Assembly (NCBI GenBank): GCA_900104495.1
Contig: FMXS01000005.1
Span: 124,001 to 188,000 of the forward strand
Length of the DNA: 64,000 bases
Reading direction: 5' to 3'
DNA from: Ruminococcaceae bacterium FB2012
GTDB taxonomy: Bacteria > Bacillota > Clostridia > Oscillospirales > Ruminococcaceae
The position numbers were made by a program, and so were the translations under genes. The notes under the pieces are model-generated. The model saw only the letters and a list, made by a program, of their open reading frames with translations, did not search any database and was not told the DNA's origin. Shown piece by piece: positions 50,851 to 59,362 of this stretch; position 1 is the stretch's first letter; every line of letters starts with the position of its first letter.

Positions 50851-51741
50851 TTGACGGATATGGACGAAAACAACAACGGAATAGTTGACGACAGCAAAAT
50901 AACCTCAACGGATTTTGACTATGACATCTACTCCGGCGGCAGCGCTATGGAGTATCTCAAACAGGAGAACGAGCGCAAAAAGCGGGAGCGTGAGGACGCC
51001 GGAAAGTCCGAGGGTATGCGAAAGCGGGAAGAGTACGAGAGGCGTTTCGCAGGTATGTCCGCCGACGAGATCTTCAACGATGCTCCCAAAAAGAAAAAGA
51101 AGCCCGAGGATGATTTCTCCGACTTCTTCGACGCGGACGAGATCGAGCGTCAGCAGGAGAAGGTAAGGAAATTCGAGGAGGACGTTCGCAGGGCAAAGGC
51201 CGCACAGCAGGCTGAACAGGCGCAGTCCGGGGAGGGAACTCTTCCTCAGCCGGAAGGCATGATGCCCGGCGAGGAGGAGCCAAGCTCCCAGCCCCGGGGA
51301 ATGACCCGGGAGGATGCTATGGAGGCCGCCGCCGTTATGATGGCTCACAGGACCTTCGAGCGGGAACGTGAAGAACGCCGCTACCACAACATGAGGCGCT
51401 CCCGGTACAGGCGTTCGATTTTTGAGGGCATCTTCATTGAGTGGCTTTTGGACAGCCTCAACGCCGGCGATAAGACCAAGCGGTCCGTTGCCCGGGTGAT
51501 ATACTACATCGCCTGGTTTTTCCTGGGCGCGCTGATCTACGGGGTATACAGCTATGCGAGATTCCGTAAGCTGACGCCCTACGCTGTCATTTGGGGCGCG
51601 GTAGGCGGACTTGCGGGCGGTTTTATTCAGCGCTTTTTCCGCGAGGAGGACACCTTCCTCAAAGCGCTGGTGAACTGCATCGTCGAATTCGTTCTGCTGG
51701 CGATAGCTGTGGTGCTGGTGATGGTGGTAAAAGTAAAGTGA
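50851..51741 (+). CDS. Membrane protein with long charged N-terminus, unknown
   Basis: 296 residues with TTG start at 50851 (AAAGGGG six bases ahead); the ATG at 50860 is the alternative. Residues 1-190 are highly charged and helical, with stretches such as KKKKKPEDDFSDFF and ERQQEKVRKFEEDV, and coiled-coil potential. The C-terminal third has three hydrophobic helices, the middle one with GAVGGLAGGF. No family recognised. It lies 55 bases after aconitase and 49 bases before isocitrate dehydrogenase on one strand without a terminator between, so it is in the TCA operon, but a metabolic role is not evident. Confidence 0.7.
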   Translation: MTDMDENNNGIVDDSKITSTDFDYDIYSGGSAMEYLKQENERKKREREDAGKSEGMRKREEYERRFAGMSADEIFNDAPKKKKKPEDDFSDFFDADEIERQQEKVRKFEEDVRRAKAAQQAEQAQSGEGTLPQPEGMMPGEEEPSSQPRGMTREDAMEAAAVMMAHRTFEREREERRYHNMRRSRYRRSIFEGIFIEWLLDSLNAGDKTKRSVARVIYYIAWFFLGALIYGVYSYARFRKLTPYAVIWGAVGGLAGGFIQRFFREEDTFLKALVNCIVEFVLLAIAVVLVMVVKVK

Positions 51742-51790
51742 TTCAACGGACAGTTGATAATGAGAAACAAATAAACAGGAGGTTTGATCA

Positions 51791-53008
51791 ATGGCAAAGA
51801 TACAGATGAAAACTCCCCTTGTGGAGATGGACGGAGATGAGATGACGAGGATAATATGGGCGGAGATAAAGGATATCCTTCTGACGCCTTATATTGATCT
51901 CAAGACCGAGTATTACGATCTGGGACTCGTCCACAGAAACGAGACCGACGATCAGGTGACGGTGGATTCCGCAAACGCTACGAAGAAGTACGGCGTGGCT
52001 GTCAAGTGCGCCACTATCACTCCCAACGCCGCAAGAATGCCCGAGTACAACCTGAAGGAGATGTGGAAGTCTCCCAACGGGACTATCAGAGCAATGCTGG
52101 ACGGCACCGTGTTCCGCACGCCCATTCTTGTGAAGGGCATCACTCCCTACATCCCCACCTGGACAAAGCCCATCACCATTGCCCGTCACGCCTACGGCGA
52201 CGTTTACAAGAACGTGGAGATGAAGTGCCCTCAGGGCTCCAAGGCCGAGCTGGTGCTTACCGACAAGGACGGCAATGAATCCCGCGAGACGATCTTCGAC
52301 TTCAAGGATACCGCAGGAATAATCCAGGGCCTCCACAACCGCGAGGATTCCATCTCCTCCTTTGCAAGAGCCTGCTTCAATTTCGCTCTTGACAAAAAGC
52401 AGGATATCTGGTTCGCCTCCAAGGACACTATCTCCAAGAAGTACGACCACACCTTCAAGGATATATTCGCGGAGATCTTCGAGAAGGAGTACAAGGAGAA
52501 ATTCGAGGCCGCAGGCATCGAGTATTTCTACACCCTGATCGACGACGCCGTTGCCCGCGTTATCCGCTCCGAGGGCGGCTATATCTGGGCCTGCAAGAAC
52601 TACGACGGCGACGTTATGAGCGACATGGTAGCCACGGCCTACGGCTCACTGGCAATGATGACCTCCGTTCTCGTTTCCCCGGACGGCGTTTACGAATACG
52701 AAGCCGCTCACGGCACCGTACAGCGCCACTATTACAAGCATCTTAAAGGCGAGGAGACCTCCACGAACTCCGTAGCCACGCTGTTTGCCTGGTCGGGAGC
52801 CCTCCGCAAGCGCGGCGAGCTGGATGACCTGCCGGAGCTTATGTCCTTTGCGGACAAGCTGGAGCAGGCCACTATAAAGACCATTGAAGACGGCATCATG
52901 ACCGGCGACCTCTACCTGCTCTCCAAGCTGGAGAACAAGCGCAAGGTCAACACCGAGGATTTCCTCCATGCGGTCAACGAGCGCCTGAAAATCATGCTCG
53001 GCGAATAA
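51791..53008 (+). CDS. icd: NADP-dependent isocitrate dehydrogenase, eukaryote-like type
   Basis: 405 residues. The start KIQMKTPLVEMDGDEMTRIIW and blocks such as GTVFRTPI, PITIARHAYGDVYK, YIWACKNYDGDV and AAHGTVQRHY mark the homodimeric eukaryote-like IDH subfamily rather than the E. coli Icd type. The arginine at QRHY fits NADP preference. It converts isocitrate to 2-oxoglutarate and CO2. CAGGAGG precedes the ATG. It is the last gene of the aconitase operon. Confidence 0.96.
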   Translation: MAKIQMKTPLVEMDGDEMTRIIWAEIKDILLTPYIDLKTEYYDLGLVHRNETDDQVTVDSANATKKYGVAVKCATITPNAARMPEYNLKEMWKSPNGTIRAMLDGTVFRTPILVKGITPYIPTWTKPITIARHAYGDVYKNVEMKCPQGSKAELVLTDKDGNESRETIFDFKDTAGIIQGLHNREDSISSFARACFNFALDKKQDIWFASKDTISKKYDHTFKDIFAEIFEKEYKEKFEAAGIEYFYTLIDDAVARVIRSEGGYIWACKNYDGDVMSDMVATAYGSLAMMTSVLVSPDGVYEYEAAHGTVQRHYYKHLKGEETSTNSVATLFAWSGALRKRGELDDLPELMSFADKLEQATIKTIEDGIMTGDLYLLSKLENKRKVNTEDFLHAVNERLKIMLGE

Positions 53009-53071
53009 CATACCGCCCTTCGGGCATAAAAATAACCCGTCCTCTTAATACGGATACCCATACAGAAGTTT

Positions 53072-53103
53072 TGCCCCGAAGCATTTCAAAGTGCTTCGGG
53101 GCA
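53072..53103. terminator. Hairpin between icd and the converging acetyltransferase gene
   Basis: Perfect 12-bp stem TGCCCCGAAGCA / TGCTTCGGGGCA with an 8-base loop. T-runs on either side are short, so efficiency is uncertain; it lies between converging genes. Confidence 0.65.
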
Positions 53104-53127
53104 TTGCATTTTATACGAATGCTAAAA

Positions 53128-53625
53128 TCAGAATTTAGATTGCAATGGCTTTTCCATATAACCGCAAGTAAATGGAAAAAAATCATATTTTTTTATGCCG
53201 GTATGAGTAAAACCATTATCCTCGTACCATTTTCGTAATATCTTATTTTCTTCAACAATTCCTATATTAATTTTAACGCACCCCATATTTTTTGCTCGAA
53301 TGAAAGCATCATTTAACAATGCGGTACCGATGTTATTATGTCTGTAATCCGGAAGAACGCTAAGGTTGTTCAGTTCACACTGATTATCTTCCTGCAAAAG
53401 CAAGGAATAATATCCGACTATTTTTCTGTTATCAAGATAGTATGCGACCATTATTCTATGCTCATTATCTAATTGGTAATACAGTCTGTCATCCGATATA
53501 GCAAATGCTGTAAATCGAGGTGCATTTTCCGAAGTGAATCCAAAGTCATCAGCAACAGTCGCAAAGCTGTCTTTAATAACAGAAACACATTCTGAAATAT
53601 CATTTCTATCAATTTCCTTAATCAT
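53128..53625 (-). CDS. GNAT-family N-acetyltransferase, AT-rich
   Basis: 165 residues from the ATG at 53625 (GGGGAAA ahead). The acetyl-CoA site is LSVLPDYRHNNIGTALLNDAF, a version of the R/Q-x-x-G-x-G/A loop with the first Gly replaced by Asn. It is followed by the usual NENKILRKWYEDNGF-like block (here EENKILRKWYEDNGF). The substrate is unknown. Base composition is plainly more AT-rich than its neighbours, and a fragment of the dispersed repeat lies in its leader. Both suggest recent arrival. It has its own perfect promoter at 53770-53798. Confidence 0.87.
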   Translation of the reverse strand: MIKEIDRNDISECVSVIKDSFATVADDFGFTSENAPRFTAFAISDDRLYYQLDNEHRIMVAYYLDNRKIVGYYSLLLQEDNQCELNNLSVLPDYRHNNIGTALLNDAFIRAKNMGCVKINIGIVEENKILRKWYEDNGFTHTGIKKYDFFPFTCGYMEKPLQSKF

Positions 53626-53727
53626 GTTTTTCCCCCATAAATTTCGATTTATAACCCCAATCAATAGTCTGCCCCGAGCCAAACAGAGCGACAATTCAGC
53701 ACGAATTCGAGGGCGAGGGCGTTGGGT

Positions 53728-53745
53728 GCAGGGGCACGCCCCTGC
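53728..53745. repeat. Fragment of the dispersed hairpin repeat (copy C)
   Basis: GCAGGGGC-ac-GCCCCTGC, preceded by GTTGGGT, is the reverse complement of the 5' block of copies A and B (25-48 and 45148-45171). It lies within the predicted 5' leader of the acetyltransferase message, between promoter and start codon. Confidence 0.7.
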
Positions 53746-53769
53746 AAATTCCGATTTATGTTAGTGACA

Positions 53770-53798
53770 ATTATAGCACAACATCGTTGCATTGTCAA
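53770..53798 (-). promoter_or_regulatory. Perfect consensus promoter of the acetyltransferase gene
   Basis: TTGACA (53798-53793) and TATAAT (53775-53770), minus strand, 17-base spacer. A second TTGACA copy sits 16 bases further upstream. Confidence 0.88.
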
Positions 53799-53905
53799 TA
53801 TAAACATTGTCAATAGAAACGCCATAGTACTTCTGACCTTACATCAGAAATAATATGGCGAAAAACTTCTTTATGCGTACCGTACTTAATGAGGGCGGGA
53901 TTTTT

Positions 53906-55207
53906 TTATTCATCAGTTCCGCAGAGTTCAAGGATCGCTTCAGCGTACATCAGAAAGTTGTCACGGAAGGTGGCAAGAGGGATGTGCTCGTCGGCGCCGT
54001 GCATATTGTTCTGCTCCCAGGGGTACTCCGCGCCGAAGGCTACGCCTCCCGGGGTATTGTGGACGTAGGTGATGCCTCCCTCGGCGATGCACTCGCCCTT
54101 GCGCCCGCTGACGCGCTCGTAGACGGAAAGCAGGGTCCGCACAAGAAGGCTGTCCTCGGGGACGTGGTGAGGCTCCATAGTGTCAAGGCTGTCCCGGGTG
54201 AAGCCCAGCCTGCCCAGGGCGCCTTCGATGATCCCGGTGATCTCCGAGGAGGTGCGGTCGATAGGGAAACGGATGTCGATGCCCCCGCAGAGCCGGCCGT
54301 TTTCCAGGTTCAGACGGGTGAGGGCGCAGGTCATTTTCCCGGTGAGGCTGTCCTCGAAGCCCAGACCGCAGGACGCGCCGTCGTATTCACCGTGGGGGAA
54401 AAGGGCCTTCAGTCCCCGGAACAGGGAATTATCTCCCTCATACTCCGAAAGGAACATCGTGACAGCGTTATCGCCGTTTTCGGGGCGGGAGCCGTGGGCG
54501 GCTCTGCCCTTATATGTCTTAGCCCGGCCTTCCGAAGAGGCCGTTTTCACGGTGCATCGGTCGGGGATAGCGTTGATAGCTCCGCCTGCGGTGAGCCCTG
54601 TGATCTCCGGGTCGGAGAAGGGCGCGGAGAAGGTCAGATGCACCATGCCCTTTTCGCAGTTGAGCACCGGGAAGGAGCCGTCCGGGGTGATGACCATTCC
54701 CGGAAGAGGTTCTCTCTCGGCATAGTATTCCAGGTCTTCACAGCCTACCTCCTCGCCGCCTCCGACGATGAAGCGGAAGCTCTTTCCCAGCGGGAGGCCC
54801 AGCTCTTTAAGGCACTTGACGGCGTACAGCACCGCCACGGTGGGGCCCTTGTCGTCCACGGAGCCCCGTCCGAAGATGCAGTCGTCACGGACATTCATCT
54901 CGAAGGGGGGAGTTGTCCACTCCGCGGGATCGGCAGGCACCACGTCCGCGTGGGACAGCACCGCCAGCACCGGCTCGGTCTCCGCCCAATCCATGACGAT
55001 GACCCGGTTGTCGATGTTCCGTGTCCGCAGACCGAGGCTCTCACCGAAGCGCCGGACGTACTCCAGCGCCTCCGCCGAACCCGGACCGTAAGGCATCCCC
55101 TCGGAGGGCTCCCGGAAGGAGCTGTCGATGGCGATAAGCTCCGAAAGAGTGGAGAGCATATCGTTCAGGTGAGTGTCAAAATATTCTTCAAACCGTGTTC
55201 CGTCCAT
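53906..55207 (-). CDS. M20-family metallopeptidase (PepV/Sapep type)
   Basis: 433 residues. Zinc ligands and catalytic residues are in LSHADVVPADPAEW (His, and Asp for catalysis), GRGSVDDKGP (bridging Asp) and GGGEEVGCEDL (Glu-Glu pair); a lid domain interrupts the catalytic domain. Such enzymes are cytoplasmic dipeptidases with broad range. The start has GAAAGGCTGG ahead. It lies 66 bases after the CobW-like gene with no terminator seen, so it may be in the metallochaperone operon; a link through zinc supply is possible, since M20 enzymes need two Zn ions. Confidence 0.92.
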   Translation of the reverse strand: MDGTRFEEYFDTHLNDMLSTLSELIAIDSSFREPSEGMPYGPGSAEALEYVRRFGESLGLRTRNIDNRVIVMDWAETEPVLAVLSHADVVPADPAEWTTPPFEMNVRDDCIFGRGSVDDKGPTVAVLYAVKCLKELGLPLGKSFRFIVGGGEEVGCEDLEYYAEREPLPGMVITPDGSFPVLNCEKGMVHLTFSAPFSDPEITGLTAGGAINAIPDRCTVKTASSEGRAKTYKGRAAHGSRPENGDNAVTMFLSEYEGDNSLFRGLKALFPHGEYDGASCGLGFEDSLTGKMTCALTRLNLENGRLCGGIDIRFPIDRTSSEITGIIEGALGRLGFTRDSLDTMEPHHVPEDSLLVRTLLSVYERVSGRKGECIAEGGITYVHNTPGGVAFGAEYPWEQNNMHGADEHIPLATFRDNFLMYAEAILELCGTDE

Positions 55208-55273
55208 TCAAACCAGCCTTTCTATAGGATCCGAAATTAAGATCATCATCATTCTTTGCGGTAAACGTTAATA

Positions 55274-56230
55274 TCAGTAAAACGTCGCTACTTCCTGGGC
55301 CGGAGGTTCGGCTTTGGAGGCCTCGGTGACGTGAAGCACCGGGCCTTTGCCCTTGTAAAGACGGCTCCGCTCAAAAACTACCTTCCCCGTGACCGTGAGC
55401 CAGTCCCGGGAGGCAAGAGTGTCCGCCTTCTCCCAGTCGGCGGCTATCGCCATATACTGGATGTCCTCCACACAGCAGGTCATAACGTGACGGCCCACCG
55501 CAAAAGCTCCCGCCGGGAACTTCGGGTCGGTGGCCACCAGCCCCTTGAAGGTCACGGTCTTGCCGTCGTACTTCTTCGGCTCCTCCATGATGTCCCGATA
55601 CCAAAGGGCGTAATCTCTGTCCTCTATCTTGATGACAGGGGCGTTGATGTCGAAGGGCAGAGGGTCCTGGATGTCATCGTACTTGACCTTGCCGTCCTTG
55701 TACTCGTAGGCGATGTTTATCCCGCGGCTGACGCCCCGGCAGATCTTGTGGAGAGTCATCATGTCGATGCTGTCGTTATAGCGGTTGAAAATGACTATCT
55801 CGGCGGTGCGGAGCTTGTCCACCACAAGACTCCGCATATTCTGATCGTAGTTTACAAAGGTGGTGGCGTCGGCGAACATCATTTCCTGATAGACGGCACA
55901 GTCCTCGGGCAGAGCGTCAAAGAGGTCTTTGAGCTGCCACATACCGTTGTACTCGATCAGTATGCGCTTGGCGTCGTTCTCCGCCATGAAGCGCCGGATG
56001 TTGGCTTCGTTCAGCTCCTCGGGACCGTCCACGGACACCACGTTGACATTGGTCTTGGCAAGAGCAAGAGTGTCCAGCTCCTCCTCACCCTCTTCACAGA
56101 GGATAACGAGAGTAGCCTCGCCGGTATTGAACCGGGGATCGTTCAGCGTCTGCCGCATGAAGGTGGTCTTACCCGCCTCAAGGAACCCGGTGAACAGATA
56201 AACGGGTGTGAAGTTTTCGTTGTTGGGCAT
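55274..56230 (-). CDS. CobW/COG0523 GTPase without CxCC, fused to an OB-like C-terminal domain
   Basis: 318 residues. The P-loop GFLEAGKTT is at 15-23, and ILIEYNGMW stands where the switch region lies. Unlike typical family members there is no CxCC metal motif. The C-terminal ~110 residues (KTVTFKGLVATDPKFPAGAF, TCCVEDIQYMAI, WLTVTGKV) resemble the domain of TIGR03943/DUF1980 (YcgQ-like) proteins. It starts behind AAGGAGA 13 bases after the His-rich GTPase gene, so the two are one operon. A role in delivering metal to, or sensing it for, a membrane partner is inferred; the partner is not in the window. Confidence 0.82.
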   Translation of the reverse strand: MPNNENFTPVYLFTGFLEAGKTTFMRQTLNDPRFNTGEATLVILCEEGEEELDTLALAKTNVNVVSVDGPEELNEANIRRFMAENDAKRILIEYNGMWQLKDLFDALPEDCAVYQEMMFADATTFVNYDQNMRSLVVDKLRTAEIVIFNRYNDSIDMMTLHKICRGVSRGINIAYEYKDGKVKYDDIQDPLPFDINAPVIKIEDRDYALWYRDIMEEPKKYDGKTVTFKGLVATDPKFPAGAFAVGRHVMTCCVEDIQYMAIAADWEKADTLASRDWLTVTGKVVFERSRLYKGKGPVLHVTEASKAEPPAQEVATFY

Positions 56231-56243
56231 TTTTACGTTCTCC

Positions 56244-57422
56244 TTATTCCTCGACTCCGAACAGCTCTGCTACGGCTTTGGTGTTGAGTTTTGCGCCGAT
56301 GACGCAGAGACGTCCGGTGACGCCTGCACAGCCGCTCCTTACGTCGGGAGTGCCGGGGACGTAGTCGTAATGGATCCAGCTGCCGTCAACGGCGGGAACG
56401 ATGCCCTTGGCCCGCAGTACGAAGCCGAAACGCTCCTCGTCGCCGAGAGCCTCCAGCGCCGCGGTGATCTCTTCCTTGGTGAACTTTTTGGCGCTCTCCG
56501 CACCCCAGCTGGTGAACACGTCGTCGGCGTGATGATGCCCATGCTCGTGGTGATGATGATGCTCGTGCTCATCCTCGTCGTGGTCGTGGTGATGATGATG
56601 CTCGTGCTCATCCTCGTCGTGATCGTGATGATGATGCTCGTGCTCATCCTCGTCGTGGTCGTGGTGATGATGCTCATGCTCATCCTCGTCGTGATCGTGA
56701 TGATGATGCTCATGCTCATGCTCATCCTCGTCATGATCGTGGTGGTGGTGATGATGATGTTCGTGCTCATCGTGCTCGCTCTGCTTCTGAGCTTCCGCCA
56801 GCAGGGCAGAAAGCTCCTCGTCAAGGGTGTCCTTGCCGGTCATAGCCTCGACGATAGCCTCGCCGGAAAGCTCGTTCCATTCGGTGGTGACGATAGTCGC
56901 CTTATCGTTGAGCTCCCGCAGGCGGGCAACGGTGTCGGCGATCTTCTCCTCGGTGAGACCCGCCGTGTGGCTGAGTATCAGGCAGGAGGCATAGGTTATC
57001 TGATTGTTGAAGAACTCGCCGAAGTTCTTCTGATACATCTTGCACTTCTTGGCGTCAACAACGGTGGTGAAGCCTTCCAGCTCCACGTCCTTCATTCCCA
57101 GGTCCTGCACCGCCCGGATGACGTCCGACAGCTTGCCTACGCCCGAGGGCTCGATGATGATGCGGTCGGGATGATACTCTTCAAGCACCTGCCTGAGCGC
57201 CTTGCCGAAGTCGCCCACCAGCGAACAGCAGATGCACCCGGAGTTCATCTCGTTGATGACGATGCCGGCCTCCTGCAAAAATCCGCCGTCTATGCCGATC
57301 TCGCCGAACTCGTTCTCGATAAGCACCAGCTGCTCCCCGGAGAAGCCGTCAGCGATCAGCTTTTTGATAAGTGTAGTTTTTCCTGCTCCGAGAAACCCGG
57401 AGAAAATCGTGATCTTAGTCAT
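56244..57422 (-). CDS. CobW/COG0523 zinc-type metallochaperone GTPase with giant His/Asp/Glu tract
   Basis: 392 residues from the ATG at 57422 (GAGAGGAAG ahead); the longer frame runs through the promoter. GFLGAGKT is at 9-16, IENEFG at 36-41, and the metal motif CICC at 63-66. EPSG is at 91-94, and the CobW C-terminal domain follows the tract (FVLRAKGIVPAVDG). Between them, residues 217-298 are about half His with Asp and Glu, built from repeats of DHDEDEHEHHHH. Such tracts buffer zinc or nickel in ZigA/YeiR/HypB-like proteins. The protein would use GTP to hand metal to client enzymes under scarcity. A palindrome at its promoter fits metal-responsive control. Confidence 0.92.
   Translation of the reverse strand: MTKITIFSGFLGAGKTTLIKKLIADGFSGEQLVLIENEFGEIGIDGGFLQEAGIVINEMNSGCICCSLVGDFGKALRQVLEEYHPDRIIIEPSGVGKLSDVIRAVQDLGMKDVELEGFTTVVDAKKCKMYQKNFGEFFNNQITYASCLILSHTAGLTEEKIADTVARLRELNDKATIVTTEWNELSGEAIVEAMTGKDTLDEELSALLAEAQKQSEHDEHEHHHHHHHDHDEDEHEHEHHHHDHDEDEHEHHHHDHDEDEHEHHHHDHDEDEHEHHHHHDHDEDEHEHHHHHEHGHHHADDVFTSWGAESAKKFTKEEITAALEALGDEERFGFVLRAKGIVPAVDGSWIHYDYVPGTPDVRSGCAGVTGRLCVIGAKLNTKAVAELFGVEE
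56529..56774. repeat. Tandem repeats coding the His/Asp/Glu tract
   Basis: Repeats of roughly 36-45 bases made of GTGATGATGATGCTC and CTCATCCTCGTCGTG-type blocks, with units of slightly different length. Length change by slippage is likely between strains. Confidence 0.85.
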
Positions 57423-57441
57423 AAAAATCTTCCTCTCTTTC

Positions 57442-57457
57442 AGTATGTTTTCATACT
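57442..57457. promoter_or_regulatory. 16-bp palindromic operator candidate
   Basis: AGTATG-TTTT-CATACT is a perfect palindrome positioned just downstream of the -10 of the CobW operon, over the transcript start. A metalloregulator such as Zur would be expected at such a gene, but the sequence is not the known Bacillus Zur or PerR box. Confidence 0.6.
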
Positions 57458-57462
57458 CTATT

Positions 57463-57490
57463 ATTATACCACACTGCCCGGATTTTTCAA
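57463..57490 (-). promoter_or_regulatory. Promoter of the CobW operon
   Basis: TTGAAA (57490-57485) and TATAAT (57468-57463), minus strand, 16-base spacer. Confidence 0.8.
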
Positions 57491-57559
57491 GTCCTTTTTG
57501 TGAACAGAAAGCGATCCCCCGCCCGGAGGACTCCGAACGGGGGAAGATCAGAATACAGT

Positions 57560-59287
57560 TTATCTCGTTCTTATTTTCATTACTTCGCTGTAATTGCCGT
57601 AGCGTGTCGAGGAAGGGTCGCCGTCCTTGGTGATGAAGGTCCGAACCTTGACATACCATATCTGACGGGCCCTGGGGACGCTGGTGAAGTTCTCGGTGAC
57701 ATCGCTAAGGTTGGTAGATGTGTAGCTGTGGACGCCATTCTTGAACTTAGGATCCTTGCTGTAAAGCACCTGATAGCCGGTGGCTCCCGCAGGAGAGGCG
57801 CCGGAGGTCCACACCACTTTGAATCCATGCTGATAGTTGGTAAGCGAAACGATCTTGTTCTTCTTAGGCTTGATAACGAAAGTCTTGGTCTTGGTACCGC
57901 CGTAGGTGCCCTTGCCGACCACGGTGATCTTGGCGAGGCCGAGATTAATGTTGGATGAGTAGCTGACGGTGTAGTCCACGCCCGCAGTCAGGACCTTGCC
58001 GCTGGCATTCTTGACAGTCACCTTCGGGGCGATCTTGCTTCCCGTGTAGGTGTAGGAGGAGTAGGGAATGGAGATGCTTGTCATCTGCTCTCCGATGTGG
58101 TAAGACCTCTGAGCGGTGCCGGCATACTTGCCCTTGCCTGTAACTACCGCATAGGCGGTGCCTTTTCTTACGTTGTTCTTATAGGTGACTCTGTAGTCCT
58201 TATCCTTGGTGAGCTTGGTGCCGTTCAGCTTAACGGTGACGGAGGGTCTCTTGGCGTTTCCGTCGTAGCCGTAGCTGGCATAGGACAGCGAGATCTTTGC
58301 CTTGGAAATATCGGTCTTGAAGCCGGTGGCTGTCATCACGGGATAAGCATAGCCCGCCGAGGAGCCCTTGGTGCCGGTGAAATCAGAGCTTGCGTAGTTG
58401 TAGGGGATGTCGTCCCAATCGGTAATGGTCTGCTTGCCCTTGGTGTGGTTCGGGAAATTCTTCCAGCACTTTAAGAAGAACTCGTGGGACTTCTCGGGAA
58501 CGCCCTGCTCGTAGGCGTTAGCGTCCCAGGTGGTGTCCAGGTAGTACCATTTGCCTTCAAGATACACGATGTTCCAGGCGTGGTTATCGCCGTTGCCCGT
58601 ACCGGTCATCATGCGGCAGGGGATGCCGAGATCGTTCAGCATCAGATAAGTGGCCAGCGCATAGCCCTCGCAGACCGATTTCTTCCCCACGATAGCATCG
58701 TAAACAGAATGCTTCTTGAGGCTGTCGTCGTACTTGACGTTCTTTACCAGCCAGTCATGCACCGCAAGGATGCGGTCGTAGTCGCTGGCAAGGCTGGTGA
58801 GCTTCAGATCCTTCTTGATCTTCGCCACGGCCTCGTTCACGTCCTTCTGCTGAGAGGCGGTGACGTTCTTCGCCACGGTAAAGGTCATTGTGATATAGTC
58901 ATTGGCTGTGCTGTAGTCGTAGGTTAGATTGGTGTACTGTCTCGGGAAGAAAATATCTCCCTCGTCGGCCTTGCCGGTGTAGCCCTTTGCCAGGTGGTCG
59001 AACACCAGGTCTCCGAACGCGAAGATCTTATCGGAGTCGTAGCCGAAGGTCTTCCTCACGTTGAAGGTGATAGTGCTGGTATCGGTCTTGAGCTGTTCCC
59101 GGATATAGAGCGCGGTATCCACGGCTCCGTCAAAAGTCTTGACCGTGGCGGCTTCGGCAACGGTAACGGCATTATCCGAGAAGATCGCCCCGGAAAGCTC
59201 CGCCGAGGAAAGGGCTCCTGCTGCCAGGGCCAGTGAAAGCAGGAACGCAATAGGCTTTTTAGCCTTTGAGATCAATGATCCTATCAT
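57560..59287 (-). CDS. Secreted transglutaminase-like protein with Ig-like repeats
   Basis: 575 residues. Signal peptide with cleavage after VAEAA (about residue 47). The transglutaminase-like core has Cys206 in SVCEGYA, His236 in DNHAWNIV and Asp251 in YLDTTWDA, a complete Cys-His-Asp triad. Two Ig-like repeats (about 325-400 and 402-473) with the Y-G---P-VTVK pattern follow. A C-terminal fibronectin-like module (GYQVLYSKD, HSYTSTNL, WYVKVRTF, TRYGNYS) nearly repeats the end of the CotH protein at 45945. These proteins act as cysteine proteases or peptide cross-linkers at the wall. It has a perfect promoter and follows the M23/FtsEX genes on the same strand. Confidence 0.9.
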   Translation of the reverse strand: MIGSLISKAKKPIAFLLSLALAAGALSSAELSGAIFSDNAVTVAEAATVKTFDGAVDTALYIREQLKTDTSTITFNVRKTFGYDSDKIFAFGDLVFDHLAKGYTGKADEGDIFFPRQYTNLTYDYSTANDYITMTFTVAKNVTASQQKDVNEAVAKIKKDLKLTSLASDYDRILAVHDWLVKNVKYDDSLKKHSVYDAIVGKKSVCEGYALATYLMLNDLGIPCRMMTGTGNGDNHAWNIVYLEGKWYYLDTTWDANAYEQGVPEKSHEFFLKCWKNFPNHTKGKQTITDWDDIPYNYASSDFTGTKGSSAGYAYPVMTATGFKTDISKAKISLSYASYGYDGNAKRPSVTVKLNGTKLTKDKDYRVTYKNNVRKGTAYAVVTGKGKYAGTAQRSYHIGEQMTSISIPYSSYTYTGSKIAPKVTVKNASGKVLTAGVDYTVSYSSNINLGLAKITVVGKGTYGGTKTKTFVIKPKKNKIVSLTNYQHGFKVVWTSGASPAGATGYQVLYSKDPKFKNGVHSYTSTNLSDVTENFTSVPRARQIWYVKVRTFITKDGDPSSTRYGNYSEVMKIRTR

Positions 59288-59325
59288 AATATTACCTCCT
59301 TCTGAATTAATTATAGCTTAACTGT

Positions 59326-59354
59326 ATTATAGCATATTTCAGCGAAAATGTCAA
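59326..59354 (-). promoter_or_regulatory. Perfect consensus promoter of the transglutaminase-like gene
   Basis: TTGACA (59354-59349) and TATAAT (59331-59326), minus strand, 17-base spacer. It begins within ~10 bases of the stop of the upstream M23 gene. Confidence 0.92.
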
Positions 59355-59362
59355 ATGAAAAA

